This document shows positions 46,002 to 58,200 of a stretch of 64,000 nucleotides of DNA, in pieces (position 1 is the stretch's first letter; each line of letters begins with the position of its first letter). This DNA is from Linum tenue (lineage: Eukaryota; Streptophyta; Magnoliopsida; Malpighiales; Linaceae), in NCBI GenBank assembly GCA_946122785.1, contig CAMGYJ010000002.1:41442495-41506494 (forward strand), written 5' to 3'. Below the pieces are notes generated by a model. That model worked only from the letters and a program-made list of their open reading frames with translations, had not been told where the DNA came from and did not search any database. The translations under genes and the position numbers were made by a program.

Positions 46002-47651
46002 GAAAGATTGATAGATTGGAAGAAGAGAAGTGTTCTCCTTAATGGCGAGAACGGAACCCCTAAGCTTTTTCGAGGAAAGCCAACCTCCCAAATTAACACG
46101 TAGGTGTGTAAAACCCTTTTCTTGGTTATACTTCATTGATTCCCTAATTCTATCTATCTGCTACCTTAAATAGAGAAGTAAACCCAATCCCCTCTAATCC
46201 AACGTAAAAGACCTAACAACTAACCCACTATTTACCTACTACTTCACGTCATTAACCCACCCTTAACAACCATAATTAATTAATAATACTAATTAAATAT
46301 ATGCACATGACATTCAATCCCCCTTAAACGATTCTTGACCACAAGAATCAGCCATGAAATTCGTCTTCTTTAATCCGGGTCTCCATAACTCGTGAGCAAC
46401 CATAACCGCAATGCTAGGCCACCGCCTTTGACAACCTGTGCTTCCCACCACAAATGATTTCCCATCAGATAATTAGTCTCTTTTGGCGCAAACACGAATC
46501 TTAAACTTTTCCTGCATCTCACTGAACGTAGAGGGATAGTGGGGAGATTAAGCCACACATGTGAATTTGCATTCTTGTCCCATGCCATGCTATGCTTCTT
46601 TGAAGCGGAGTTCAAGGCGGCTATTTGCATTGGTCGTACCAGTGGCTTCTTGAAGGACTTGACCTCTCTTTTCTTGCTATGTTTATGAAGAGCAGTTGGT
46701 TCGAGCAGCTTTTGTGTTTCAACGCCAACATCGAACTCTTCCTTGAGAACTTGAGGGCAATTGATTTTGGGCTTCATTGGGTTGTCGGTTCCTAACCCAT
46801 TGGCAGTGGCTCTATTGACGAGCTTTCCAATCGCTTTTTGTCCCTCTGCCTTGTTGATTTTTTTGAACAACGGGTTCGTCAGCAACTCTTGTGTTAGCAG
46901 TTGCGTATTCTTGGTGTCGCTCCTCTCGACTTGCCCGAGACCAAAATCGATCCACAGCTGAATGACCATTGACATTGTTCTTTGAAATCTTGTTCTCGGA
47001 AGCGGCCACTTCACTAAGCCTTTCCACGTTTGTTGTAAATTTACCGATTTCCAAATGAGGATCTGCAGCCATCTCCCGTCGTCGTTCGAGAAATCGATCA
47101 AACCTTGCGATTAGGGCCGCAAAATTCCCTCGCATCTCCTGCCTCAACCTTGCGGTCTCTTGTGCCATCTCCTCCAGCAAAGAACCAAGTGGTTTTTCAC
47201 GAACCATCATTGTTGTAGGATTGGGAGGCTCTGATACCAAATGTTACGTGCCCTTTTCGGAGAATAGAATTTAGGGTAAAAGATTGGGATAGGAAGAAGA
47301 GAATGGAGGAAAGATTGATAGAATGGTAGAAGAGAAGTGTTCTCCTTAATGGCAAGAACGGAACCCCTAAGCTTTTTCGAGGAAAGCCAACCTCCCAAAT
47401 TAACACGTAGGTGTGTAAAACCCTTTTCTTGGTTATACTTCATTGATTCCCTAATTCTATCTATCTGCTACCTTAAATAGAGAAGTAAACCCAATCCCCT
47501 CTAATCCAACGTAAAAGACCTAACACTAATTATTCCTTCCTTAATTCTAGCTAACAACTAACCCACTATTTACCCACTACTTCACGTCATTAACCCACCC
47601 TTAACAACCCATAATTAATTAATAATACTAATTAAATATATGCACATGACA
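46002..47651 (-). mobile_element. Short pol-less LTR retrotransposon (copy R1), fused to R2
   Basis: 5' LTR 47242-47651 (ends TGTTACGTGCCC and GCACATGACA); primer site TGGTATCAGAGCC on the minus strand (47227-47239); interior 46313-47241; purine tract AAGGGGGATTGAA beside the 3' LTR. The 3' LTR (46002-46312) lacks its first ~100 bp and abuts R2's 5' LTR directly. This suggests that the pair arose by recombination or by insertion of one into the other's LTR. Confidence 0.85.
46370..47240 (-). pseudogene. gag-like region of R1
   Basis: The minus strand opens at 47240 with MVSEPPNPTTMMVREKPLGS, then EEMAQETARLRQEMRGNFAA and a basic ERRREM segment, which is typical of plant copia-like gag leaders. 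The frame stops at 46812, while another frame is open from 47101 to 46370 (NANSHVWLNLPTIPLRSVRC). A shift in between makes it a probable pseudogene. No protease or pol follows. Confidence 0.5.
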
Positions 47652-47723
47652 TTTTCCTCCATTCTCTTCTTCTTATCCCAATCTTTCACCCTAAATTCTA
47701 TTCTCCGAAATGGGCACGTAACA
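47652..47723. mobile_element. Inverted LTR-end fragment next to R1
   Basis: These 72 bp are the reverse complement of the LTR start (TGTTACGTGCCC...GAATAGAATTTAGGG), placed against the outer edge of R1. CACTC follows at 47724-47728, the same five bases as before R2. The whole R2-R1-fragment cluster therefore sits between one pair of 5-bp repeats. Confidence 0.85.
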
Positions 47724-48123
47724 CACTCCTTCAATAGAGAGCCGCTGATGAAGGCCAAATTCCTCTGCTTCAGGGACGCCAGGGAGAAGAGAGGAAGACA
47801 AGTTCGTCGAGTGTGCAATTGGTTCAGGGACACTGGGGAACCGTGCTTTTATTCCTTTTCTAATTATTTTTTTGTTTTTTAATTAATTGATTTTGGATAT
47901 AAATAATAAAATAATTAAAATTAAAACTGAAATTAGGAGTAAAGGGGTTATTCAGTCATTTCCCAACCCATTTAAGGGTCACCTAACTGAAAATTATATG
48001 CAAGAATAAACTTGTTACAATTTAATATTAGAAGGGTATGTTTGTGCAAAAATTTAGTAGAGGGGTACGTTGGTTAATTTGTCAAAGTAGAGGAGTACAA
48101 AATGCTATTAACTCTTTAATTTT

Positions 48124-48819
48124 CTATAGTTGAAAAGAAAATTGACATAATAAAAAAATTTGTCTGAAAAACATAATAAAAGTAAGAAACACATATCCTT
48201 TGGCAGTGTTTGTTATATACAATGCAATACCAAAATTAATAAGAAAATATCCAATTAGTTCATATTAAAACAAATAACTCGAAATGATACATATAGTTAA
48301 TTGCTCTATAAAACAAAAGAACTAAATAATTGAAATAGTACAAAATTAGTTTTCTGAAATTGTGTTCTGTTAAACTCACTTATGGGCCCCAGCACGTCGG
48401 ATTATCAAGAGATTTAAGCGGTTAACCGAATTGAAATTTTTAAAGGACTGGTCACTTATAGTTTGCAAAAATATATCGATGTTTTATGATAGCTAAAAAG
48501 TAATAATAAGTTAAAATTCTACATCACGCCCTAGGTTCGAACGTTGAGACAAACAACCAACAAAAAAAAAAAAATATGTTAAGAATTCTAGATATCACTT
48601 CTCCAATTCAATACACTATATTCGTTCTAATGGTATTTGGGTTATGATTTTAAAATTATACTATATTTATAAAATAAAAATAAATTAAGTTAATTATTAA
48701 AATTGAATTAAAATAATAAAAATATGAAAATTGAATATCAAACACCAAAGAAATAGTTATGAGAAAGTTAGTGGGATAGATCACTGTAGTGGTAAAGTCA
48801 TTTGATTTTCATATTTCAG
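48124..48819. other. AT-rich spacer
   Basis: No gene or element end recognised between the 6.7-kb MULE and the LINE tail. Confidence 0.5.
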
Positions 48820-49213
48820 TTTTTTTTTTTTGGTTAAGGATGATATATATTATTAAGAGAGAAAAAAATAACAAACGAAAGCAGGGTGGCACAGCCAAGT
48901 TCACAGAAAGAGGCAAAAACAGGGGGGGGGGGGGGGAAGGCAAAGGTCAAAGGAGGAAACAGACTCCCCACACCCCTGTTCCAAACATCGGAAGGCTGCC
49001 AACAGCAAAGGAAAAGGAGAAAAGCACCTCCCCTTCCAATCGACAATTCGGACAAGGAAACGCGAATGAAGAGAAAACAGGGAAAAACCACAGGGACATG
49101 GAGCAAGGATATACAAAGTAACAGAGAAACAGAGAAGAGGACGTCAGGAAGCAGCATTCACTCGAATGGTTAAGACGACAGCAATCACCGGAAGCAAATG
49201 CCCAAAAAAAGGT

Positions 49214-52200
49214 TCACTGGTCCACCATGGGAGGCTGCGCTCCCAAAGTCAAGGGCTGTTGCGAATTCTCTGGACACAAACTGGCCTTCATCCCATTGAT
49301 CCAACTCTCCGCAATCCCTTTATCCACCTTTCCTGCTACCGTCAACCACCAGAAAATATCGTGCCCGATCTTCAAAACAAGTGAAGGAATATGCCGCTCA
49401 TCATCCTTGAACATTCGGGCGTTTCTTTCTAGCCAGACACGCCAGCAGAAGGCATGTAAAGCCACTCTAGTGCACCACTGGGCTGGGTTAGTCGGATTCC
49501 CATGCGACCAAAGCCGGATTCTATCAGAAATATCAAGAGCCTCATCAGCACTTCCCTCAACTTTAACGAAGCGCTTCAATCTGCTCCAAACCTGATTTGA
49601 GAAAGCGCAGGTGATGAAGATGTGATTCGAGGACTCTTCTTCTCTCTTGCAAAGGGCACACCTATTAGGAATCAGGAAACCCTTCTTCTTCAAGTTGTCG
49701 ATGGTGAGGATTCGTTTGTGGAAGACCAGCCATAAAAATATGCATATCTTGCTCGGCGCAGTGCTCTGCCAAATTACCTTCGAGGGAAACTCCGCAATTC
49801 CCACAGCGCGTGCAGCGGCTAAATGTTCAAATGCTGAGTGAACACTAAAACCAGCTGTAGGGGATGGAAGCCATCTTGGTCTTTCAGGTCCTGCAAGAAA
49901 ATTCTGAGAAGGAATGGAAAGAAGTAAGTCAAATAATCTCACTCGCTCTCTCTCAGCCCCGCCCCGTAATGAATAAATCAATGGAATATTCCATTGACAG
50001 TTTCCCTCAGAAAAAGAAAGGTAGTCGGCGACGGTGGAATGTGGGGATTCAGTAGCAGCAAAAACTCTTGGGAATTCCTCAACTAGCCGGACGCCCTTAA
50101 TCCAGGTGCCAAACCAGAAAGAGGTCCAGAAGCCTTGACCATGCTCAATGCAAGTGAAATTCCAGAAATCAGCCTGTAGCTTCATGATCTTGATCCAGGG
50201 ACTTCCACCAGCACTGCCCGGCAATACTCCTGAGAACCACTCCGAGTGGAAATTAGGAAATTTGGTGTCAATGATCTCCCTCCACCACGTTCCCCTTTCA
50301 GTCGCAAATCTCCAATGCCATTTAAGAAGGAGAGCACGGTTATTAATCTCCAGATCACGGATACCCAATCCTCCCCTGTTCTTGGCAGTTTTGCAAAGAT
50401 CCCAAGATACGAGATGAAGCCTCTCCCTTTCCTGAGTACCAGACCAGAGAAAATCCCTTTGGATTTTTTCCAATGAACTTATGATATTCCTAGGCATTAG
50501 GAACACCGAGCTTATATAGTTGCTTTGACTAGCCAACACTGCGTTTATAAGCACAACTCTCCCTCCCAGAGATAGGAATTTTCCTTTCCAGCCTTCCAGT
50601 CTTGACTGAGTCCTTGTCACGATGTTATTCCAATGTGCAGTAGGCGGGCATTGACGTCGTAGGCAAAAAATCCCAATCACAGCCAAAGACTTCAACCAAT
50701 CTCTCGATGTTTGTTACCTCGCCAACAGGAAAAAATTTTGACTTCTCAAGATTTACCTGCAATACAGTGATTGTCTGGAAACAAACCAGGGCTGCCAACA
50801 AATTACGGACCTCTGTTTCGGATGCTTCACAGAATAAGATGGCATCATCCGCATACAGTAGATGAGTGACCTCACCGACGTGCCTCTCTTCATTGATACA
50901 AAAACCCGAAATAAGCCCTTCATTTTTAATTTCACAAAGGATGAACGAGAGTATATCCATACCGATGTTGAAGAGGAAAGGCGAGAGCGGGTCGCCTTGT
51001 TTGACACCCTGACTCATACCAAAGAAACCGGTAGATTCTCCATTGACAAGAATGGAGAGCCTTGTAGAAGAAATCAGCCCTTTAATCCATTTCTGGAATC
51101 TCGGATGTAATCCCAAGTGAGCTAAAGAATTTAGGATGCACTTCCAGCTGATAGAATCAAATGCCTTTTCAATGTCTAGCTTAATCACAACTCCCGGTTT
51201 CCCGCTTCTTCTGCGACTGTCTATTACTTCGTTTGCGATCAAACAAGATTCATGGATTACTCTGCCTCTTTTCCCTGCAAACTGGTAATCGGAAATTAGT
51301 GTGTTCATATGAGGCGAGAGACGATTGAACAGCACCTTTGCGACAATTTTGTTCAAGCTTCCCAACAAGCTTATCGGGCGGAAATCTGAAACCTGCTCAA
51401 AAGGATCCTTTTTAGGCAGAAGACAAATGAAAGTATGAGCAATCGAAAGTGGCAGAGTACCAGCTAGGAAAAAATCATCAAACGCCTTCAACATGTCGAC
51501 TTTTATGATATCCCAGGCTTTCTTATAAAACTCAAGCGAGTAACCATCAGGCCCCGGAGCTTTACTCCCATTACACTGCCTTATTGCTTGGCAGACTTCC
51601 AATTCAGTGAAAGGTTTCACAAGGTTATCGTTCTCCTCTAGTGAAAGCATACAAGCCCTATATCTGGCTGGGAAGGGCCTATCATCATCCGACTCGACGA
51701 ACTTTGCGGAGAAATGATTTTGAAAAGCAGTTTTAATTTCATTCCCATCTTCAGAAGTCCTGCCATCGATCAACAATCTCTTGATTCTGCTTTTCCTTCT
51801 GTTCGCCTTAGCCACTCTATGAAAAAAACCAGTGTTTTTGTCTCCCACTTGAAGCCACACTTCTCTAGATCGTTGCCTCCAGGAAATTTCCTCCATAATT
51901 AGAACCTTCTCAAGTTCACATTTAAGAATAGCTCTTTCCGACACTAGCATCGGATTAAGCTGTTCCGCCTCTTCCAAGTCATCAATACATTTAATCCTGA
52001 AAAGGAGATATGCAATTCTCTTCTCAACTTTCCCGAAATGATCTCGATTCCATTTCTTGATCATACGTTTGGTTTGCCTGCACTTTTGGCCAAATCTGAA
52101 CAGATAGCTAGTCCCATTGACAGGGATGCACCACCACCCCAACAAGCTCTGCAGAAATGAGTCTTCTTGAAACCACATGTTTTCAAACCTCCAAGGATGA

Positions 52201-52922
52201 ATGAAGCGATCAGTTGCACCCCACTGAAGTCGGATCGGATTATGATCCGACTCCACGCGATCAAGAGCAATCAGAGTCGCAGGATATAGCAAATCTTCGA
52301 AGCTTGAGTTAATGAGCGCTCTATCAATACGAGAAGAAGATTTCTCTGCACCTCCTCTACTCCAGGTGAATCTGGCACCTTGTAGCGGAAGGTCCACCAG
52401 ATTACATCTGTTAATCAAGCTATTGAACTCGTTCATGGTCTCCAAGTCTCTAGGACAGCCAGTATATTCTTCCTCTGATATGACGAGATTAAAATCACCA
52501 ATGATGCACAGGGCAACCAAGTATTCTCTGCACACTAGCTCGATTTCCTGGAGAAAGTCCAATTTATCTTTCTTATCCTGTGGACCATAAACAACTAAAA
52601 AGGAGATGATATCATCAGAATCAATAATCTTCAAACGAACTGCCAAAGAAAATCTACCCTCCCAAACCGTCAGGGCCCTGTACATAGAAGAATCCCAAAA
52701 GATGACGATGCCACCACTCGCACCAACTGAATCCTTGGCAACCCACTCACTTGATTTACACCCACTGATGGACGAGATTAAGTTTCTGTCACAATTCTGC
52801 CATTTCGTTTCCGTGAGACCCACGATAGAAAGTTTCCATCTTTTCAGGAGCCTATTGATTTTTGCCCTCTTGTTCGGATTTCCCAGCCCACGCACATTCC
52901 ACGCAATGAAAGAATGGGTCAT
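49214..52922 (-). pseudogene. LINE A ORF2 with one shift
   Basis: The start is ATG 52922 (MTHSFIAWNVRGLGNPNKRA). Endonuclease residues are present: N in AWNVRG, E in LTETKW, GDFN and SDHNP. Reverse transcriptase follows (GSKAPGPDGY, DFRPISLLGS, LDIEKAFDSISW, GVKQGDPLSPFLF, LLYADDAILFCEA) with the YADD active site intact. The frame breaks near 50640-50690, where a short deletion removes the YLGLPLG block. The second frame (from about 50690) carries the thumb and the zinc finger CALCKREEESSNHIFITCAF to the stop at 49214. Without the break it would be about 1,250 residues, normal for plant L1. It lacks a C-terminal RNase H. Confidence 0.92.
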
Positions 52923-52961
52923 GAAAATAGAACACCACAGGCAGCGGGAGGAAAGGCACAC

Positions 52962-53755
52962 CTAGGATAAGTGAGCCGATCGGCTTCGACCTCTAGATGT
53001 TGGGGGAGGGCAATCGAGGCCAAGTCTTCGCATTTCCATTTCCAGTTTCGACCTTGATTCTCTCTTCCTTTTGCGGTGAGATTCCGTCGCAATGAGAGTA
53101 ACTTTCTGCTTAGCATTGTCTGAGGAGACTGAATCCGAGAGCTGGAGGATGTCACAGATCTTTAGACTCTGGGCAATTAGCTTGAGGAGGTCTTGCTTGT
53201 CACGCCAGGCTTCAAGATAATCAGAGCTGATGGGGTTAAAAGGGATGATGGCTAAATTTTCCGGCTCAGGGGGGTCAACGGAATCAGGGGAGGCGGGATT
53301 AAAGCAATCAGGGACGAAATCGGGCGACGGATAGCTATGGATGTCAGGCTGGGTGAGAAGGGGGGTAGGGGAAACGGGATCGTCTGAAGGGGAAGTGGGG
53401 GGAGCAGGGAGGAGTGACGAGGTGTGGGGGAAAAGGGAAAAAGGAAAGTAAGGGGTGATTGCGGGGGGAATGATCAAAGAGAGGATGGTTCTGGCTGAGT
53501 CTACGATAAGTTCTGGGGAGTAAGCAGAGGTGTTAGACAGGATAAGGCTGGGATTAGGCCTGGGGGGTGGGCCAGGGAGGAGGAGGGGAAGTGATGGATC
53601 TTGGGCTGGCCCAGGGAGAGGGGAGGAGGTTAAGGGGTTGGGAGAGGCGGGCTTTGGGGCAGGAGAATAGGCCAAGGGAGATGGGCTAAAGTCCAGGCAA
53701 GAAGGGGAAAAGGAAACGGGTTTGGGTAGTGGGCCCTCCTTGCGAAACCAAATCC
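52962..53755 (-). pseudogene. LINE A ORF1, C-terminal part
   Basis: The open frame is Pro/Ser-rich (SPAPKPASPNPLTSSPLPGP) and ends KRKRESRSKLEMEMRRLGLD and SAHLS, 39 bases before ORF2. The N-terminal DUF4283 domain and zinc knuckle are cut off at the junction with LINE B. The same KRKR...SRLEMEMHRLG ending occurs in LINE C, which supports a common family. Confidence 0.85.
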
Positions 53756-53759
53756 TCTT

Positions 53760-55229
53760 ATGCTTCTGGGTTCAACTATTGGCCAAGTCTTAGAAACTTG
53801 GGTTTTTGCTTGCAAAGACACGGGGGAAAGCTTCGTTAAAGTTCGGGCTCTGGTTGATTTCTCGAAGCCTTTGAGGTCCCAACTCATGGCAGTTAGCGAA
53901 GATCTTGACGGCTTCTGGGTTCGATTGAAATATGAATTTCTTCCCACCTTTTGCTATCACTGTGGTCGTGTGGGGCACTCACGTCGTGACTGCTCGTTTG
54001 ATCCTTCAATTGGCAAAGAGAAATTCGGTCCCCACATGTCTACGAAAAAGCTTGGGCGCAAAAATTACGATGATGTGGATGGGAGTACAAGCTTTAGAGG
54101 CAATCGTGGTTCCGTCTGGATCAACAGGCATGTCCGGCAGCAAGGAGATGGAGCTGGAATTCCAAACAAAGGCCTTGGGCCTGTCATCCAGCTGGGTGAG
54201 ACGGAAAGGAAAAATAGAGGCCTAGCTCAGCCGACTGTGCAGGCCCAAAATCGTGAGGGGGAAAACCCAACTCACACCTCTCCTAAACCTATACCGAAGC
54301 CCAAGACCACACTCTCTAGTCCAAGAGGGTTTCCAGTACGCAAGTCACCTGTCTCCCGCGTTAATGGTGGGCCTTGCCGACTGCAGAGGCAAAGCTCAAC
54401 TGGAGGCCGCGCTCGCCCACTTGAGCCCGGTAGCAGAAACATGCCGATGAAGGCCCACCGTAGGGAAGGTGGATTGTCCCACTTCACCGCCCAGGCTACC
54501 CCTGACGTAACATCGGAGATGCAAGCTGTACTGGAGCAAACAAGGCGACGTCGCCTAATCCTGGATGAAGACTCGGATGATGATGAGCCCATTCCGGGGC
54601 ATGCTGAGTCCTCTATGGCGAACAGGAAAATGGAGGACACTCTGAACCTAGTCCAGGAGGACAGGCCTGGCACTGCTGGGGTTAACCGTCCAATTATGAG
54701 GGACGAAGCTGAGTCGCAATTGAAGGAAAAGGCGGGGGCTTCTAGTAGGCTGCCAAATCTGAGGCTCGAGGCACAAAAACCTCCTATGCTGACTTCTGTT
54801 AAGCGTAAGTTGTGGCAGCCACTTGAGGACCCGGATTCTGATGAAGAGGTGCAATGCTTTGAAATCAAGAAACGTGCACCTCTGAAGACTGAGAAGCTGT
54901 CAAACCGAATTCCCTCAAGTTGTGTCAGCAAAGTTGTGGCAACCTTTGAAGCTGGCCTGTCATTGAGCCATGAGGATGGAAAAGGGAGTAATGTTTTGGA
55001 GAAGATGCATGTTGCTGGTGATCCGGAGGTAATTACCACTGGGTCGGGTCTGGATGAATATGGCTCTAACATGCCGCACCCGACTTTTGAATCTCGTAAG
55101 CGCTCGTTGGAGCATGTTGAAGGGGTTTTGGATGATGCCCCTAGTCCGAAGAAACAATTTGTGGAAGCTGATGAAGTCTCTGTTCAGGTGGAGGAAGCCA
55201 GCCTTGATTGGCCCCAATCGGATAAATGA
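53760..55229 (+). CDS. LINE B ORF1 (zinc-knuckle protein), N-terminus missing
   Basis: The 489-residue open frame starts inside the usual domain (LLGSTIGQVLETWV, FVKVRALVDFSKPLR) and has a CCHC zinc knuckle CYHCGRVGHSRRDC (Cys65, Cys68, His73, Cys78). A long basic and acidic tail follows. The upstream DUF4283 core is lost by truncation, so the annotated start is only the first in-frame ATG. The stop TGA (55227-55229) overlaps the ORF2 ATG (55226-55228) as ATGA. ORF1 proteins bind LINE RNA. Confidence 0.82.
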   Translation: MLLGSTIGQVLETWVFACKDTGESFVKVRALVDFSKPLRSQLMAVSEDLDGFWVRLKYEFLPTFCYHCGRVGHSRRDCSFDPSIGKEKFGPHMSTKKLGRKNYDDVDGSTSFRGNRGSVWINRHVRQQGDGAGIPNKGLGPVIQLGETERKNRGLAQPTVQAQNREGENPTHTSPKPIPKPKTTLSSPRGFPVRKSPVSRVNGGPCRLQRQSSTGGRARPLEPGSRNMPMKAHRREGGLSHFTAQATPDVTSEMQAVLEQTRRRRLILDEDSDDDEPIPGHAESSMANRKMEDTLNLVQEDRPGTAGVNRPIMRDEAESQLKEKAGASSRLPNLRLEAQKPPMLTSVKRKLWQPLEDPDSDEEVQCFEIKKRAPLKTEKLSNRIPSSCVSKVVATFEAGLSLSHEDGKGSNVLEKMHVAGDPEVITTGSGLDEYGSNMPHPTFESRKRSLEHVEGVLDDAPSPKKQFVEADEVSVQVEEASLDWPQSDK

Positions 55230-58200
55230 AACTACTGGCCTGGAATGTGAGAGGGATTGGACCATCCCTCACATTCCAAACTGCTGTTGGTCTAGTTCGT
55301 TCCAATAAACCGGATCTTGTGTTTTTTTCGGAAACACGGTCGAGACGGAGAGTAGTTTCCCGCCATTTGCGCGGGCTAGGGTTTGATTCTTCTTGTTGTT
55401 TTTTTGTTGATGCTATTGATACTTCGGGAGGGTTAGTTGTAGCCTGGTCCCCGAAAGTCGCGATCTTTGTTTATTTTAGTTGTAATGTGGCCATCCGCGC
55501 TGCCCAGTTGGAGCAGCTCCAGGCTGTTTGCACTGGTATCCAGTTACCCTATGTTATATTGGGGGATTTTAATACGACTCTCCATGAGAGCGAAAAGGAT
55601 GGTGGTAACCAATGGAATGCTGCGCAAGCTCTCGGGCTCCGGAATTTTGTCCAAAACCTGAGACTTTTAGACCCTGGCTACCAGGGGGATCTTTTTACTT
55701 GGACGAATAAACGGATGGGGGCGGCTTGTATTCGGGAGAGACTGGATATGGCTCTTTGTTCCCAATCCTGGATTGATCGCTTCCCAGATACCCTGGTAAA
55801 ACATTTTACGGATCAGGGATCGGATCATCGGGCTCTCCTCCTCTCTGATAAGCCATATGTTCGTCATACTCGGCCCCTATTCCGGTTTGATGCCCGTTGG
55901 GCTGAGAACCCTGAAGTCAGAGCTATGGTCTCGTATGTGTGGCAGGAGGACATCCAAGGGTCGCCGATGTTTCGTCTTTGGGAACGCCTTAAGAAACTCG
56001 GTCATCTTTTATATGACTGGAGTAGAGCTGGTACCACTAATTCCCTACGCAACATCAGAACTCTCCAGAGTGAAATTGATCATATCAAACTCATTCACCC
56101 TATTGACTGGGATGAGGTCCGCCGTCTCGAAATCGATTTGTCTAGACAATGGGAAGCGGAAGAAGTTTACTGGCAGCAGAAGTCTAGAGTTCACTGGCTA
56201 AAGAAAAGGGATAAAAATGTGTCGTACTTCCATACGGTGACTCGAACTCGACGTAAAAGAAATTTTGTGACTGGGTTGAGAAATGATAGTGGTGAGTTGG
56301 TCACTGATGAAAAAGGGAAAGCGGACATATCAACTTCTTACTATGGCCATCTTTTTACGACTGAGAATCAGGTCCTGAATATGGGGGAGCGGGTGGCTGC
56401 TCTGCCTATTGCCCGCAGTGTTACCCCGGAAATGAATGCTGAACTGACAGCTGTTGTCCTCCCAGCTGAGGTTCGTCGAACTGTCTTTGCTATGGGATCA
56501 AAGCAAGCTCCGGGATTGGATGGTTTCACGGGTAAATTCCTCAAGGCTTTCTGGGGGATTGTGGGTGATTCGGTGATTGACGCAGTTTGCTCATTTTTTA
56601 CGAGCAGTAAAATGCTCCGTAGCTTCAATCATACCTGGCTCACGTTGATTCCCAAAGTAGATACTGTGGAGTCTATGACGCAGTTACGCCCAATCAGTCT
56701 ATGCCAATTCGTGTATAAAGTTATAACAAAAAATTATGGCTGAATGATTAGCGTGTCTCTTACCACGAATTGTTTCGGAGGGACAGAATGCGTTCATTAG
56801 AGAGCGGCAAATTGTTGAGAATATCCTCCTTGGCCATGAGTTGATGCATTACTTGAAAATCAAAAACCAAGGGAAGAAAGGGTACATGGCTCTTAAGGTT
56901 GACATGGAAAAGGCCTATGATAGAGTCGAATGGCCGTTTCTTCTTGCGCTTTTGGATAAGATGGGCTTCAATTCAGTATGGCGAGGTTGGATTCATGAAT
57001 GCCTCCACTCTTCGTCCTTTTCAGTTCTGATGAACGGTACTCCGGCTGGATATTTCATGCCTACCAGGGGTTTGCGCCAAGGTGATCCTTTATCTCCTCT
57101 TTTGTTTGTGCTGTGCACAGAGGGATTTGCAGCTCTTTTGAAAAAGGAAATCTCGGATAAACGGTTGGCTGGGGTCAAAGTTGCCCCGCGTGCCCCCCGA
57201 ATCTCGCATTTGTTCTTTGCAGATGATTCTTACCTATTCCTGCGGGGTGCCCTCCATGAATGTGAGAATCTGATTGAGGTTTTGAATGAATACGAGGAAT
57301 TTAGTGGTCAGCGGGTCAACCTGGCTAAATCGGCGGTTTGCTTCAGTAAGAATATTGCTCTGCCTGACCAGGAGTTCCTAGCTGCGATCTTGGGCGTTGG
57401 GGCGGTAGGGGTGCGTGATAAATATCTGGGACTCCCTACCCTGATTGTGCGTTCTAAAATGGAGACTTTTCGGTATTTGGAAGAAAAGCTTTTGGCTAGG
57501 CTTCAGGGGTGGAAGCAACGGACTTTGTCTTGGGCAGCTAAGGAGACTCTTATTAAGTCTATTGCTTTGGCATTACCGCTGCATGTGATGTCCTGCTTTA
57601 AATTACCTCTCTCGTTGTGTCGCCTTTTGGACAAACATGTGGCTCGCTTTTGGTGGGGTGATAATGAGGGACATACTCGAGTGCGGTGGATGGCCTGGAG
57701 GGATATGTGTAGGAGTAAACATGAGGGAGGGTTGGGGTTTCGTCGGTTTGAGCATTTCAATCAAGCTCTGCTCACCAAGATTGGATGGCGTATGATTATG
57801 GAACCTAATCCCCTGCTGGCCCAAGTCTATAAGGGTAAGTATTTCCCTTCCGGGCATTTTCTCTCTGCTAAAGCTCGGTCTCGCCCGTCTTGGGGGTGGC
57901 AGAGCGTCTTGTATTGGCGAAATTTGCTAGAGATGGGTCTCAGGTGGCAAATTGGGAATGGGCGGTCGGCGTCTCTGCTCCGATCCCCATGGATCCCTCA
58001 AATGCAACTTGATCCTCCTCGATATAACCCTTTAGTGCTTCCGGAAGGGGGTGACCCTACAGTGGCCGAGGTGATTTGCCAAGGGGAGGGTCGTTGGTGT
58101 GAGTCCAAACTCAGTCAATGGTTTGACCCCCCCTACTTGCCATATCATAAAGACTATTCCTTTGCCACATCAGAACCTGGAGGATTAATTGATCTGGCAT

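Larger units (their letters stand above)
41392..48114. mobile_element. 6.7-kb non-autonomous MULE with 9-bp TSD, host to nested elements
   Basis: Inverted arms of about 165 bp start GGGTTAATAGCATTTTGTAC at the left and GAGTTAATAGCATTTTGTAC (complement) at the right. The exact 9-bp duplication TTTAATTTT flanks it at 41383-41391 and 48115-48123. No transposase was found inside. Its own sequence is about 41392-41760, 43936-44512 and 47729-48114; the rest is later insertions (a solo LTR with two hATs, and an LTR-element cluster). The GC-rich own parts may be captured gene pieces, but none could be named. Confidence 0.93.
48820..53755 (-). mobile_element. L1-type LINE A, minus strand, 5' truncated
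   Basis: The 3' end is marked by 12 T (48820-48831), the A-tail on the minus strand. Then come the 3' UTR with a 15-G run (48922-48936), ORF2 (49214-52922) and the C-terminal part of ORF1 (52962-53755). It stops at about 53755, where LINE B begins in the opposite direction. Few lesions, so it is fairly young. Confidence 0.9.

Noticed and set aside
48922..48936. 15-G run as a structural or regulatory element
   Set aside because: It lies in the LINE 3' UTR; a homopolymer of this length is also prone to sequencing error, so no claim is made.
54272..55072. 266-residue minus-strand open frame
   Set aside because: Antisense shadow of LINE B ORF1.
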